Part shown: in pieces, positions 47,174-61,300 of the stretch
Layout of the letters: each line of letters starts with the position of its first letter
Numbering within the stretch: the stretch's first letter is position 1
Assembly: GCA_018389105.1 (NCBI GenBank)
Contig: JACATO010001015.1
Coordinates: forward strand, 186,001 to 250,000
DNA: 64,000 bases
Source: Nautilus pompilius
Lineage: Eukaryota > Mollusca > Cephalopoda > Nautilida > Nautilidae
Direction: 5' to 3'
Position numbers and translations under genes: made by a program
Notes under the pieces: model-generated
Told to the model about the DNA's origin: nothing
The model's database searches: none
What the model saw: only the letters and a program-made list of their open reading frames with translations

Positions 47174-50100
47174 GTAAGTAAGCCATTTTTATGTAAAATT
47201 GTAAAATATGTTGAGAATAAAAGATTAAATCAGTTTATTTCACTACCAGTTTATTTGCTAACATAAATGGATTGAAGACTTTTATAATCTATTATTAGTT
47301 ATCTTTTAAAACTGTTTTGTTGAGCAAATATTTCAGTTGAAATGGTAGTTAGCAGTGGTTGTTACTGTTTCACCTGCTTTTCTATGTATACATTTATGAA
47401 AACACACACTGATCTATGTATGATGTAAATTTTCCACTTGACTTAACAATTAACATACAAAAATTGATAGCAGCATGCATTATAACTTTTTAGTTCTAAA
47501 TTTTATAAACAGTTGCAGCCACTGCAAGCCAGCAGCAAGAGTATATTTACACAAATGAGTGCTTTTCAAAGAGTTTTTGATAATTGTGATAAAGTTTGCT
47601 AAGACAGATTTAGTATCTAAAAATCAAATCAAATTTGAATTATTGAATATCAACTTAAGGCAGAACAATTTAAAACTTTTTAATTTCTGTTTATAAATAT
47701 TTATAGTCTAAGATTTTATTTTATTTTTGTAGTGGGGGAAATAACTGCGACAAACAATTCTAAATTCCAGTGATATTTTTGTTTACTTTTTAAAATTTTC
47801 CACAATATACTTTGCAAGCCTAAATTTATGGATATGTTTGAAATATATTTTAAACTATAAAGCAGAACAAGTGATTCATTTTTTCATTTTTTAAGATTGA
47901 ATATTTATGTGAAAATTGATGTTCTGTTCTCATACTGATGATGACTGGTTGTCTTTGCCTGACTGAAAGATAGCCATTCTTGCTTCAGAACTTTAGTCTA
48001 CTGCTGAGAGTTTGGATACTAGTAGAGTTGTCTGGCTAGTCTCTCTCTTTTGTTGAATTTTGCTGTGGCCAAAAATTTTCAGGCTTTAGATAGTAATGCC
48101 AAACATCAAAGGATTTTACCTCTTTTATGACTTGAAAGTGGAACTGAACAAAAAAACTTAAATAGTGTTATGTATTAGTTTTTAAGGGATTGTGAAAATT
48201 AATGCAGTATTGTTACTGATATTTTACAATAATTTTTCCAAAATCTACATAAAATACAATTTTAAATTGACTTGTTTTTAAGCATTTTGAGACCTCAGAC
48301 AAGTTTTAAATGAACTACAGCATTTTAGAATTGAAGAGAAAAAAGTCATGTAATAAAGCAATTGTAAGTTATCAAAATTTTTGGTAGATTAGTTAGTGTT
48401 TCAAATTATTTTGTAATGGAAAAAATACCCATTGGATAAGACTAGTTTGCAGATAGCATATTCAAATTCACAGTATGTACAGAGGTAAGGTTCTTCCCAT
48501 GGTTTGTATATCTAGTAACTAAAATGGAATCTGTATACCACCAAGTGCTTTAAGTACTGATAAAATATGATCATGAACTATGACCTAATACAATTGTCAT
48601 TTTATAATGCTGCCAATAATATTCCCTGGAGTTTGTATAGGTTTTCTTTCATCACTTCACAGGTTCAAGAACTTGGCTTAGTCCAAAAATACAAGAGTGA
48701 GCAGCATAAAGCACATTTCATGAAGCTGGTCATGTGCTTTCATTTTTATGATATAGTAAGAGTTTTTGGAATAACCATTATTTGTCTGTTTCTAAGATAC
48801 CTTTATTGGTCATCCACATTTCTGGGGTATGCATCATAATCCATACTTTGCACATGATTTGTAGAATGTTCAATCATGGTAGATTATTTATGATTATGTT
48901 GGAGACAGTCATTAAAGGATGGTACTGTGTCTTTCAGGGGATGATTGGCTACTCTCACTGTGGCCTATGCAAACTGGCAACCACTTGATAATCTACATTT
49001 AGTATCATATAAAATTGAACTTAACATACCTTGAAGCTCATTTAGGCTTAAATGTTTTCAGTTTCAATCCATTGCACAAACTTTTGATTACTTAGAATTA
49101 TTATAATGTTAAATATCAGCAAGATTTATATTTTATATCTAATCACTGCTCTCTAATACTTTACCAATATTAGTTTTATGTACAATGTTAAACAAAGGCA
49201 AAATCTAGTATTGAATTTTCTCTAGATGATTTATGAATAATACTTTGAATTAGAAACTGTTATGCATTTCTTGAATTTCCAACTTGCATGTTTGTAGCTT
49301 ATTTCTTATTTTATTCGCAGCAGCTTTACTGCCCATAAGATGTACATATTGTGTGATCAGTAGTTGGTTAAAGAAACATTGTAAATAGTCTAATTATCAT
49401 TTTAAAAAGGAACAAAAATTTATTGAGATTATAATTAAATGTTTGCCTTGCATTGTAAAAAAAAATCATAAAACAAAACTAATTATAATTCTCAATTTAA
49501 TCAGTAGTATGATTTTGACATTCTGACAAATATTGCCAAACTCTGAACATTTTAAAAGCAACTTGATATTATAACAAGTTTTAGAATTGTTTACAAAGCC
49601 ATTCATAAATTTTCTTTTGCTTCATTTATTCTGGTGTATTTAATTTTGATTAAAAGCAGTATTATTGTGTTGTCAATATCAAAAACATCTTTTGTATAAA
49701 CTTATTTAAAGAAACAAAGCTAAGTTAAATGAAAAAAAATTGATATTTAGTAAAAATCCATGCATAATATCCCTACTGGTATTATTTGGTAACAATTATG
49801 GTATGCAAACATTTCCAAGTTTAGCACAAAAACATGTTTGGAATTCTCTCTTAAAAAATAGTTAATTTGGATGGATAATAATTTTGAAAATACTCAGACT
49901 TGGCAGTAATTATGATTTCTTAAAAACATACACAAATCTGAAGGGATTTTATTCAAGGTTTCTTAAAAAAAATATTTTTGGCAGAACTACCTTTTGTTAT
50001 TTACTAAAAGGATAATGAAATGAAAATCATTGGAAAGGAAACCAATATCAACTTTAAACAAATTTACAAACAAGAAAAATCTTTAAAAGAAAAAAGTTCT

Positions 50101-53100
50101 AAAGAATAAAAGTTGTTAATCAGCAGATAGTTTTTGAAAATGTATATGAAATCAAAAACTTGAATTGAGCATTCATAAAGAATTTCGAAGTGCTTTTTTT
50201 TTATTATTTAATGACAAGGATTGAACTAACTTTATGCTAATGATATTCAAGAAAATAAATGCAGAATTGAAATAATTGTTTTGATATTTTTAATTTTCTA
50301 GCAGACTAGTACATACATCACACGGCATGAATTTAAACAAAATATTTTGAGAAAAATTAGTTTTAATTATTACAACAAGGTGCTACTTTTTTAGTTTTGT
50401 TAGATTTTTTTGCTATTGTGTTTCATATTTAGCTTTTAACTAATTTATATTTAATTTTATTAGCAAAACATTTTACATGGTAGTTTAAAAAATGGAAACA
50501 AATACTAGTGTAATGTCTAAAAAAACTTGTTTTATGAGTGACTGCTTGCTAATGGCTGATGAATAATCTTCCAATTCTTAAATTTTATTTTGGCTGCTGT
50601 TAAAAATGCTTGTAATATAAATCTGAAGTAGTTACTTTGTTTTCATATAGATCTACCAAAGGTGGTTTATTTATCTCTAAGCTAAAACAAATTCTTTAAT
50701 TTCAATTTTGCTGCCAATTATTTACCTTGAATATACAAATACTCCAGTTTAAATTGACTTCAATCTCTGTGAAATATTTTACTTCTTAGCCAAGAATAAT
50801 TATTTTAAATTTTTAAATGTATTTGATCACTTAGTAACATTGAAATTAAAACCTTAAAATGAAACAGAAAAGAATGCCATGTTGAATTTTGGTGTTAAAC
50901 TAAAATTGTGGATTAAAAATGTGTACTTAAGCATTTAATGATAAACAGCATTTTGTACAATTTACAAATTCAGATTGGCTTAAGTCATGACATTTTTTAA
51001 AAGAAATATAGGAATAACTTTGTTTAAGCAATGTTATACTTTGTAAAAAAGCCTGTATTTATACAATTTTTTTTTATAAGGTAAATTTTTTAATTTTATA
51101 AAGAGAATTGCATCTACGTAATAAATTAACAACCTTTTGGGTATCTTGCACCATAATGAGAAAAAAAAATTATTAACTTTTCAGCAGATGTACTAACAAT
51201 GTCAGGAAGTCAGTAATTTAAATACATTTTTATTTTAATAGTACAAAAGAGTTGCATAAATGATTAAACAAATTAGAACAAGTTGGATACGTAAGCCGTG
51301 AAACTGTAGTATAGAAATGGAGTATTTTATAGTTGTGAAGTATCAGTTATGTATTTTGAATTCTTGGTATTTAAAAGTCTATGGAAAGATATAAATCTTT
51401 TTGGCTATTAAAACTTTTTATAAATAGCATTTACTTTTCTTTTTTGTAAATTATTCAGGAATTATTTAAAATATGCTTTTGAGATATGAATTTCAGCAAT
51501 TTTACTCTAGAAAAAGCAGAATGTGATATTTTGGTAAAGATAGTATCAGTAAATGAGTTACTGTTTTCTAAACGTGTGCATGTGCTTTTTATCCTTTGTA
51601 TATAAACAAAATTCTGCAGCAGATTAGCATCATTGTTCATTTTTAATTTCAGTTTTAAAGCTAGTGAATCATAAGAAATAGTGTTCTTGAGACTTATGTA
51701 TTACTAGTATAATCATTAAAATGGAATAAAACATAGCTTAAGGAAGTGGCTTTGCCTTGTTGCTTTTGAAAAGCTGAATACAAAATAGAAGAGCAGAAAA
51801 ATTAAATAAAAATTAGGTTACAAACTGACTCATATGTGGGGAGAGAAACAAAAATCATAACATGGTATAAATAAAATTTTGCAAGATTTACAGTTGAAAA
51901 CATTTTGTTTACTGAGGATATAAAAAAAACAAAACTCAGAATTCTAAGTGTCATTTCTAAGTCTTATTATTGTGTATGGAAATGAGAATTCTGATTTCTT
52001 CAGTTTTTGTTTGATTTAAACATTGGACTGATTCTTAGCATATATAATGCAGAGATCTACTATTCAAAGAATTTTGACTTATGTAGATTCATTTACAGAT
52101 ATGCTGATGGAATAAATACTTGGAATATATTTAGTATCTATATAGTCTTTATACATGTACAAGTGAAGATCTAAAACTTTGGTTCTTCAATGGAAAGAAA
52201 AGTGCTGCATTGGTGTTGAGTATTCCAGAGATTTTATCAGTAATTCCTGGAATAAAGAGAAAAGTAATATTTGATTTCATCGGAGTTTGTTTTTCCTAGA
52301 AGTGCTGGACTCTACTTAAATTTGTTAATAATTTCAATAGGAAGAATTTCTTTAATATTTGACCAATGTGTTTAATTTCATTGAGTTGACTTTCAGATTG
52401 TTGAAATAGAGCAGAGCAAATGGTTGGCTTAGTAGCAATAGAATGACTGGTACAGAAATTTAAATATCACTGCATAAGATGTACTTTTTTTAAAAAAAAA
52501 AAAACCTTTGTTTCTTGAAATGTGAATTACAAAAACTAAGTAAATTATTAACTTTCTGTCTCATGGTAAATTGTATAAATGGTCTGATTAAATTAAGATG
52601 AGAGAAAAAAGCTCTAAAGTATGTTTACCATATAGCCACTCAGCAAAGGTATCATTAACATATCTGAGCCACAGTTTTAGTTTATTAGAAGTGGAATCTG
52701 TAATTAGTTTTTTAAAGTCTACATATGAATTGGCTAAAACTGATAGAGGTAAACCCATGATAGTGGTTCCTTTTCATGAGAACCTACCTACTTCATTTGA
52801 AATAGTATGAGTGTGAAAGACCAATTTAATTCAACTTTGTCTCCAGGAGAGATTTTATTCTCAGCAAAAAAGTATATTGTCAGAATAAGTGAAAGCATAG
52901 TTTACACTTTTTTTTACCCCCACATCCAGGTCAGTTCATAATCTTTCTTTGAATAATTTTTCAATTATGTATTTCTTTTGTTTGTCTCATTGCTTTGACA
53001 AAGTTGAATACAGAGTCTGCAAAAGTTCAGTGTTTACTTGTTTACAGATTTTGAAATTATATATTAGTACCTTGCCACATTAATTTGGCCACTTCCAACT

Positions 53101-56100
53101 GAACCCATCTAGATGGAGGTGATAATAACTAGTGTGAATATCACCACATTGAAAACAAGCAGATCCTGCAATGTGTTTAAAATTGTTATGAGCTCTTTAG
53201 AATGGACAAATTACTTTGCCATTGTACTGGCATTTCCCTCAATCAACTTTATGATGATCCATAAGAAATGTCATGGTCTTTGGCAATCTGGAAATCTTTC
53301 AACAGTGATACCATGGCAGAAACATGCAATTACTTGCCATATCTGCAGTTTGTACTCTGTTGAGATTCTTTTATTGGCTTATTTTTGTTGAATGGACAAT
53401 ATTCACCGTAATCTCAAAAAAAAAAAAAACTTGGTTACAGATGGTGTGTAGCATGTTAAAAAAAAAAAAAATTCCTTTCCAATAGCAATGAAATGCTTTT
53501 AAAAAATCTGGCCAGTCTGGCGAGATCCTTGATTATTGATAACGTGTACTCTTTTCTAATGAGTCAAGGTTTCAGTACTTTACATCTGGAGGTTGTAACT
53601 GGGTCTAGAGAAAATCTAAGGACTTTCAACCCCATTGTCTTTAGTCTCTAGCCCAGTGAACATAATCATAATATTAAAATATTGATCTAATGCCAAACAC
53701 AGTGGGTAGAGGGTTCTGTACTGCAAAAGGTGGCTCAAATAAGAACTAATATGAATTTTACTGTTTTCTTAGTTTATTTACTGGTTTCAACAACAAACAT
53801 AATAACAGATGACCAAATTATTATGGTAGGGCACTAGTTATTGACAGATGGCTTTTCATCAGATTCGGGGTAAGAAATTTAAAAAAATAGGTAGCCTTTT
53901 TTCTTCTTTATTCTGCTGGTGATAAAATGGTATGATTATATTATTAAATCTTTGTGTAGACGCCTGTATGTATATATATATATATACAATTTCATTTTCA
54001 AAATACATACAATAATGCATAGGCTCTGCAATATTTGACAAGTGGTTTAATGTAAACCACTTTTGTTAATAACTCTGCATTGTAATGTTAAAACTGAACG
54101 TTTTCCTAGTTGATGTTATTTTGAAATGCATAACTGAGTAAATTTTTCAACTAATCAGAAAAATCAAATAGGGAGCATTTAAAATATAATTTAAAACTTT
54201 AAAAAAGACAACAAAAATATGCAACACTTAATCAGTATTATGGTTTTATAAGATTATGTATTATTGTCATCCTGATTTCTGACAGGATATGATGCATCTC
54301 TCAAACGGTTTATTTTGTGTAACTAATACTTCACTAAAAGCAACTTGCATCACTACTGGATTCCTTTCACACACACATACAAATGGGGAGAGGTGTTTTG
54401 TGTTAAGATCCTATATCTCCTTAAAGCAATTCTCTTTACATTATGAATTTGTGTTGTACAGTGATCTTGATAATTAAGTCATTTCCATGCCATGACATGT
54501 CCATTGACATTTCTGATACAATACAACATGGATTCACGAAAGTAGAAAACTTTAAGACTGCCTGAGACTATCTTATTTAAACACTGGAGTTCCTGCTTGC
54601 TTTAGATAAGGCTTGTTTCTTTGTGTGGACATTTAGTAACCTAAAGGCTTTAACTTGTGTAGTTTCATTGTATCTAAATGAGATTGATTTCTGTTGTCTC
54701 CCTGATTTTTATTCTGGCAAATTTGATTTCCAGCGGGGGAAAAAAAAAAAAACACTTTTGGAGATAGTCATGCTGAATTTGGTGGTCTTAACTCAGTGTG
54801 GTGCTTTTTAAGATGAATAGCTATAGTGTTGCTGTGACTGACAGTCTGTTTTGCAATCACCTGCACTGTCATGCTATCATTCCTGTCAAATATATTCTTA
54901 CATGTAGCTTGCCTTTGACATCTACTGAGCAAACAAACAATCATAGATTATCAGCACTTACAAAAGAAACTTTATAAATTTGTTTTTTTTTTATCTAGCT
55001 TTTACACAGGTGATTGCTTGAGAAATTTAAGATTTTCTTTTTTTTACAATAGATGACTGATTATTTTTCATAATATCAGACAGGCTACTACATATTAAAA
55101 AATGAATATGTGCATTCATAAGAAAATAGTTTAAATGGTGGTGTTTAATTAGCTATATAAAAATCTCATTGCAATAAAAATTTGTTTTCATGAGTAAATT
55201 GAATTATTTTTATAAACCTGTTTGGTAAATTGACGAATTTTATATTATAAAAGCCACAAATAACTTTTAAATTTGTATTGAATTCAATATATTTAAGTGG
55301 TACATAATATTGCCATTCTCATCTGTGTAATAAAAATATTACACTTTTAAAATTTTTTAAAAATTAATTTGGCTAAAAGATAAATATCTGAGTGATTGCT
55401 TGGCTGTTTAGGTAGCTGATAGGAAATATTTTATATATTTTTCTACATAGACTGATGCCAAGCACTAATCTGATTCTAATTTAGAACTTTAGTAAACAAT
55501 AATTTATTTCTCTTATCCATTCACCAATCATTGCTGCTGTGAATTTGAAAATTAAGAAATCTCATACTGGACTTTTTAATCTTATGTAGACTGGCAAATT
55601 AGACATTATAATTCTATTCTCAGCAAAAATTATTTTGCTTAGTGATATTTTAATGATATTGTTTATTTTCACTTGAACAAATTAAATGTTTAACAGATTT
55701 TTGTTATGCTAGTAAAACTTGTTAAGAAATAGATGTAATCAATCCAGACATAATGCATAAGTTTCAGAATAAATACATGCATGGATTCTCTTTGCTTTAA
55801 ATAATTGTTTGTGTAAATTGTATAAAAATTATTATTCTTACATACCAGAGGTTACCCACCACCGATTTAGGTATTACTAATTCACTCACTTTTATGTTGA
55901 AACAGGTAGTTCATAATAATCTCTATTTTGTCATTAGTTTCTTTTTACATTTATTTAATTTGAACCTAATGATGCTTCAATTAAAATACATGACTAAATG
56001 TGCATAAAAAAATAAAAACATTTTATACCTATGCAAAATTCTTTAACATATTGTAGTTTGTTTTGTATTACTTAACATATAATATGTAAAGTTTTGGTCT

Positions 56101-57019
56101 AGTTTATATTGAATACTTCAAACTTTTCTATACATCTGCAAAACATTTCAGTGAAATATATTAGTGTGACCACCTATAATTTCTTTTTCATTAATGTCTT
56201 TTGTTTAAATTATAATTGTCTAATGCTTAAATTGACTAAACTTCTGACTTAGTGAAATTTTCTGTAATCCTTAGTTTTTCTTTTAGGAAACTGTTAATCT
56301 TTTGTGACTACTTTTATATGAACAATTTATATAATATTCCATACTATACTCTGTTTCATTCTGATGACAGGAAAGAAACATGAAACTTAAAGTTAAAGAT
56401 GTTGAATAAATTCATCTGATATTGTTAGTTTGGTTCATGTGGGCTAGCATTTGCAAACAAATCGAATAGAAGCCGATCCTTCTAATTCATTGTTGTATTT
56501 TGAAAGTCAATGAAAAGCTTTAAAATAAAAAAACTAAACCTGACAAGTGAACTAATTATTTGATCATGATTAGTAATACAAAAGGCCAAAGAAAATGTGT
56601 TTATTCACCAGAAGATTTCCAATTACCCATTAGGGAAAGGATTTTTTGAAATATCGTGTATCCTTATTGACAGTTGCATTGGCATGAAGAAACAGTTGTA
56701 GGGCAAATGCTGGAAATATTGTAATTTGGTGTTAGTAAAGAAAAGAAAAAAACTGTAGCAGCATTTCTAGACCAGAGTACTTGAATATTTTTACAAAAAG
56801 ACTGCATTAAATTTTGTCACTGCAAAATGTACTAGCATTAGAATTTGCTTTTTCATTATATTAGTTCACTATCATTCCTTAGACAACAATCAACATACCA
56901 GTTATTCCAGAAGCAGAAATAAATAGATTCTGTAAATTAGATTGATATTTGTATGCCAGTTTGAACATTAAAATTTTTATTAAAAAGTCATAACTATTAA
57001 ATCCTGTTTGAAGTATATA
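47174..57019 (+). other. intron 3 of the PEA3-type gene, left part
   Basis: AT-rich, CpG-poor intron DNA with no recognisable exon. Open frames of 60-92 codons at 48567-48839, 52598-52810 and 53113-53391 have no family match and no splice support; they may sit in old unrecognised repeats. A and T homopolymers are frequent (for example near 53417 and 54740), and a short (TA)n lies near 53970-53987. Confidence 0.7.
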
Positions 57020-58304
57020 TGAGGTCTGTCCAAAAAGAAACCAAACTTTTTAAAAAACAAATTTATTGCTTTACTTACAATTTAATCAGACTTGTCTCCT
57101 TCAAAATAGTTCCCTCCACTGTTGATACACTGCTCCCAATGTTTTTTCCAGTTTTGGAATGCGTCCTGGAACACATTTTCAGGGATACTGCACGGTCCTC
57201 ATAGCAAATTTTCTTCGATTTCTTCTATTGTCTGAAATTGGTGACCTTTCAGGGTGGATTTCAACTTTGGGAACAAAAAAAGTCCACAGGGGCCAAATCT
57301 GGAAAGTAGGGCAGCTCTGGGGGGCAAGAGTTGTCTGGTGCTTTGCCAAAAAGTCATGGATAAGGAGTGACACATGATCAGGTGTGTTGTCATGGTGCAG
57401 CATCCAGGTTTTGTTTTTCCACGCCTCAGGCCGCCTCCTTCGCACTGCCTCTCTCAACCGCCTCAGGACATTCAAGTAAAACTTTTTATTGATCATCTGA
57501 CCACATAGAACAAACTCATGATGAATGATGACGCCCTTCCAATCAAAATAGATGATCAACATTACCTTCACATTTGAGCAACTCTGACTTGCTTTTTTGG
57601 TTGCGACGACTGGCTTTTTGTTTTGACATCGTAGCTGTACACGCACGTTTCATCATCTGTTATGACACTTTTCAAAAAGCTTTCATCAGCATTCGAACGA
57701 TCAAAGAGCTCCTGACTGACTGTGACTTGGTTCTCTTTTTGTTCATCTGTCAGCAGACATGGCACCAATTTTGCAACCACACAATGCATGTTCAATTTTT
57801 CTTTTAAAATCACGTGGCACAAACTTTTACAGATGCCTACTTTGGAAACTTCATGGACAGTCAGGCGACGATTTCCACAGATCACAGCACATACTTTTTC
57901 AATGTGATCATTGTCTATTATCATGGAAGGTCTTCCAGATTTGGGATTGTCTTCAGTGGATGTTCTTCCTGATATGAAACACTGGTACCACTCGTTACAT
58001 TGTGTACGGCTCAAACATTCCTCCCCATATCTCCGTAAAAGTTTTCCCCAATTTGAAACAGAATTTTACACAAACATTGCTTTTCAAGATCCTTCATTGT
58101 TCAACTTGCTACAAATGGCAAAGTGCACTAAACATATGTTCACTCTAGCACGTGTAGATCAATGACTAACTGATGTGGCATGATGCAGCTATTATTAGAC
58201 TGAAGTTCAAGGTCACTCATACACAGCACTGCAGTCATGAGCACGCTGCGCTGGCTGGTTGGCACACTGTTTTAAAAGTTCGGTTTCTTTCTTGACAGAC
58301 CTCA
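57020..58304 (-). mobile_element. mariner transposon, 1285 bp, minus orientation
   Basis: Inverted repeats of about 35 bp are present: the left end begins TGAGGTCTGTCCAAAAAGAA and the right end is its near-exact reverse complement ending TTGACAGACCTCA. TA target duplications flank it (57018-57019 and 58305-58306). The core GAGGTC(A/T)GTC is shared with the mariner at 43499, although the transposases are clearly divergent. It is inserted in intron 3 against the direction of the gene. Its CpG content is intermediate between that of the first mariner and that of the intron. Confidence 0.92.
57082..58097 (-). pseudogene. mariner transposase (D,D34D type), disrupted
   Basis: On the minus strand an ATG at 58097 opens MKDLEKQCLCKILFQIGE. 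After a frameshift the helix-turn-helix region continues (RRYGEECLSRTQCNEWYQ), then RRLTVHEVSKVGI, the first catalytic block VITDDETCVYSYD and the second LHHDNTPDH. The third aspartate block (PDLAPVDFF in its own frame, then LFLFPKLKSTLKG in another) is split by frameshifts near 57280-57310. A TGA at 57199-57201 stands where Arg is expected, and the C-terminus GGNYFEGDKSD ends at TAA (57082). At least three lesions make it inactive. The minus-strand domain order and length are normal for mariner. Confidence 0.88.
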
Positions 58305-61300
58305 TATATGTTAGATAAATTCTTTATTTTCACACATTGAAATAAATTGAATGTGATCTTTAAGTAACTCATACATTTTTTATTCAAATATTTTTAGATG
58401 CATTTTTTAATGTGAGTGATATTTTTAAAATTTGTTTCCAGTGAAGTTCAGTACAGTACTAATTAGTCAAGTTACTTTAAATTAGTATTTATTTATGCTT
58501 AATTATATGCTGAACTTTTTGAGGGAATTTTTTCATGGATCAATAACTTTTCCATTCTTTTCTTCTTATGCTTAGCATTCTTTTAATCTACTTGTGCTGG
58601 TTTTCATTGATGATAGTAAGCTAAGCATGCTTTTTTTATCAAAATGATTTTCAGACCAATGTCTAGGTTAGTTTATTGCCTGACAAGGTTTGACAAAACT
58701 CATAATCCTTATCTGTCAGACACCTAAAGGATTTCAGCAAGCTTCATCGTGTAGAATAGAAGTGATAATTTTGCATTAATTTTGAAATATCCTTTTAAGG
58801 ATATATTGTGCAACTTTTGTTTTGTGGACAATTGTTCTTTTCTACAGTACTCTTAATTCTGTTTTCTTCTGTTACTTTCTGAAGACTAAAATATTATTGT
58901 CATCGCTCTGTCCATAACTGAGTGATCTAACCAAGGCTCTTTTGTGTACCACAGGGTGATGTGAATCAAAAGGCAAATACCTATTGGCGTGTTTTCTTTT
59001 GGTATATGGCAGTAGTCAGGCTACAATTACTGCAGCTTATGACATCCAGAAACGGTAAGCTATCATCTTCCTCTTTCAAAAAATTGTGTTGTTGCCTCAT
59101 TAGCTAATGTTATGGAATGTTTCTGCTTAATTGAAATCATCTGCACCTCTCTTATATCATTGTGAAGTTGCTCACTCTTTTTTTAATAGCTACATTTGAT
59201 GATCATAGCTTTTATCATGGTCTAGTGAAGAACTTCATTGTATAATTATGTTTATAGTATTTTTTTTCATTTATCTCTCACATTTTTATATAAAGTTATT
59301 TTAAATATATGAATTTTTCTAAAACATTAGTACTGTACTGATATGCTCTTAAAAATAAATTAGAAAATGGAATCTTTTATTGAGCAATAACCAATATACA
59401 TATTTAATGAAAACTTCAAATTTTTGATAATGTACTGTTTACCATTTGTTTCTATCAGTCAAATTTTAATTAGTCAATAATCAAAACTTATAATTGCACA
59501 CTTATTATATTTCTTATGTTTATAGGTTTTAATATATTAGAACTACATTTGTTATGGAAAAAAAACTGTATACAGCAAGATAATGTAAATTTATTAAACA
59601 ACGTTAGTTTTTTATCCTGTGGCTTTACTAGTATTTTTGGCCTCAGTTGTTTTTTTTTATCACAGATTCTATCCTATTTTTGACAAAATCAAAAGTGACA
59701 TAATTATTTTATATATATAATGAAAATAGAAATAAAGATCTGTTACTAGTGGTTATCATAAGTTGTAATGCTAGTAGTTAGTTATTGCATTTTATGTAAC
59801 TGACATTAACAACTTCACTATTTTTAATTTAATTGTTTTGTTTTTTTTAATTCTTACCTTTTTTATGCAATACTATCAGCATAAATTTTCAGTTACCAAA
59901 AACTGTGGAAACTTGCCAGTGTAAGGATTTATTCATGTGGAAACTGGCATACTTTGCCCAGTTTTAGTGTTTTCTGCCAAAGGAAACCCAACTTGATTCA
60001 GTCTTTCTCTATTGAGTTTTCATTTCCATTTTGATGTGTAACACCGAAAGTAGTTCACCATCTGTTATGTTATTTTTAGACTCAGTCATGTATCAAAGTT
60101 ATATTGGTACTGAATTTGTTTAAAGTGGTTATCTTTCTGTTTTACTCTATGGTGGTAACAGTCTTAAAACGTTTTTTAAAATTATAATTGTAGACATAAC
60201 AATGAAGAAGTAAGGTATCTTGATGAAATTATTCAGAAAAATCTGAAATGTAACAAATTAGGCAGTAGTGATATATGTAGGACAAATAAGCCTTTAGTTA
60301 TCATAATCAAAATAAAATCAAAAACTATACAGGTTTCATTTTATTCATATCTAGAATTGACAGTTCAGGCATGTTTTTTATCCAGTAAAACACATTGTTG
60401 CTTTAGAGTAAGTATATAGTACACCATTAAGAATAATGCAGGATATTAATATTCTTTTCAAGCTGCTCACTCATATTTATTGACACTATTAAGATTCTTA
60501 AAGAAAAGGAAAAACTGTCATCATTCCAGTTTTTTCCAATTTTGATATAGTATATGGAAGAAGGGAACATAATTAAACTTATTTAATAATAATATTTCTT
60601 AAGCATCTGTCTGGTGAATATATGAAATGGCTTACCTAGAATAATATTTTTCAAACCTTGCTAATGCTGCTTTTGGTAGTAATCCCATTTTCTCTAACAC
60701 CACCCTGAATCTGTTTTATCAACTATCCTAGCTTTCTATATTTTGAAATAATTTATGCAACAATGAATAACTTTGAATTTGTATGATATTAAAGTTATCA
60801 GTTATGTTATTATTAACAAAAAACTGAAAAGTACGCAGGATTTATAGGTCACAATGTACTCCATTGCAGTCATGTAAATTAACATTTAAAAAATGTAGAA
60901 TGCTATTTTATACATTTAACATATGTGGTCTATTATCATAGCATACAGCACACCCATTATAATCACTGTAAAAACAAAACAAAAATTATATACATATATT
61001 TCCATGGAAAGCTCATGTTAAATGATATCCATTTTTATATTTAGTACTGTGAAAAATGTCATTTGTATGTTTGAGATCTTTGATGTGACTTTGTTGCACT
61101 TTGAATTTTAAAAAATGTGAAAATTCTTCAAGATTGCACTAAGCATTTGTTTACTTGTTTTTATTTCTTAAATTTAAATTTAGTATTTCTAAAAGCTTGT
61201 TAGTAAACTAAAGCATCAAATAATACATCCTTATAAATAATTTATTTATATTGTTATAACATTAATCTTTTAGCATTGCCAAATGAGTGCAGCTACAGTT

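Noticed and set aside
48567..48988. Hydrophobic open frames on + in intron 3
   Set aside because: The hydrophobicity follows from T-rich sequence. There is no domain or splice support.
53113..53391. 92-codon open frame on +, inside intron 3
   Set aside because: There is no family resemblance and no flanking splice signals, and the composition is like the intron. It may be an old repeat.
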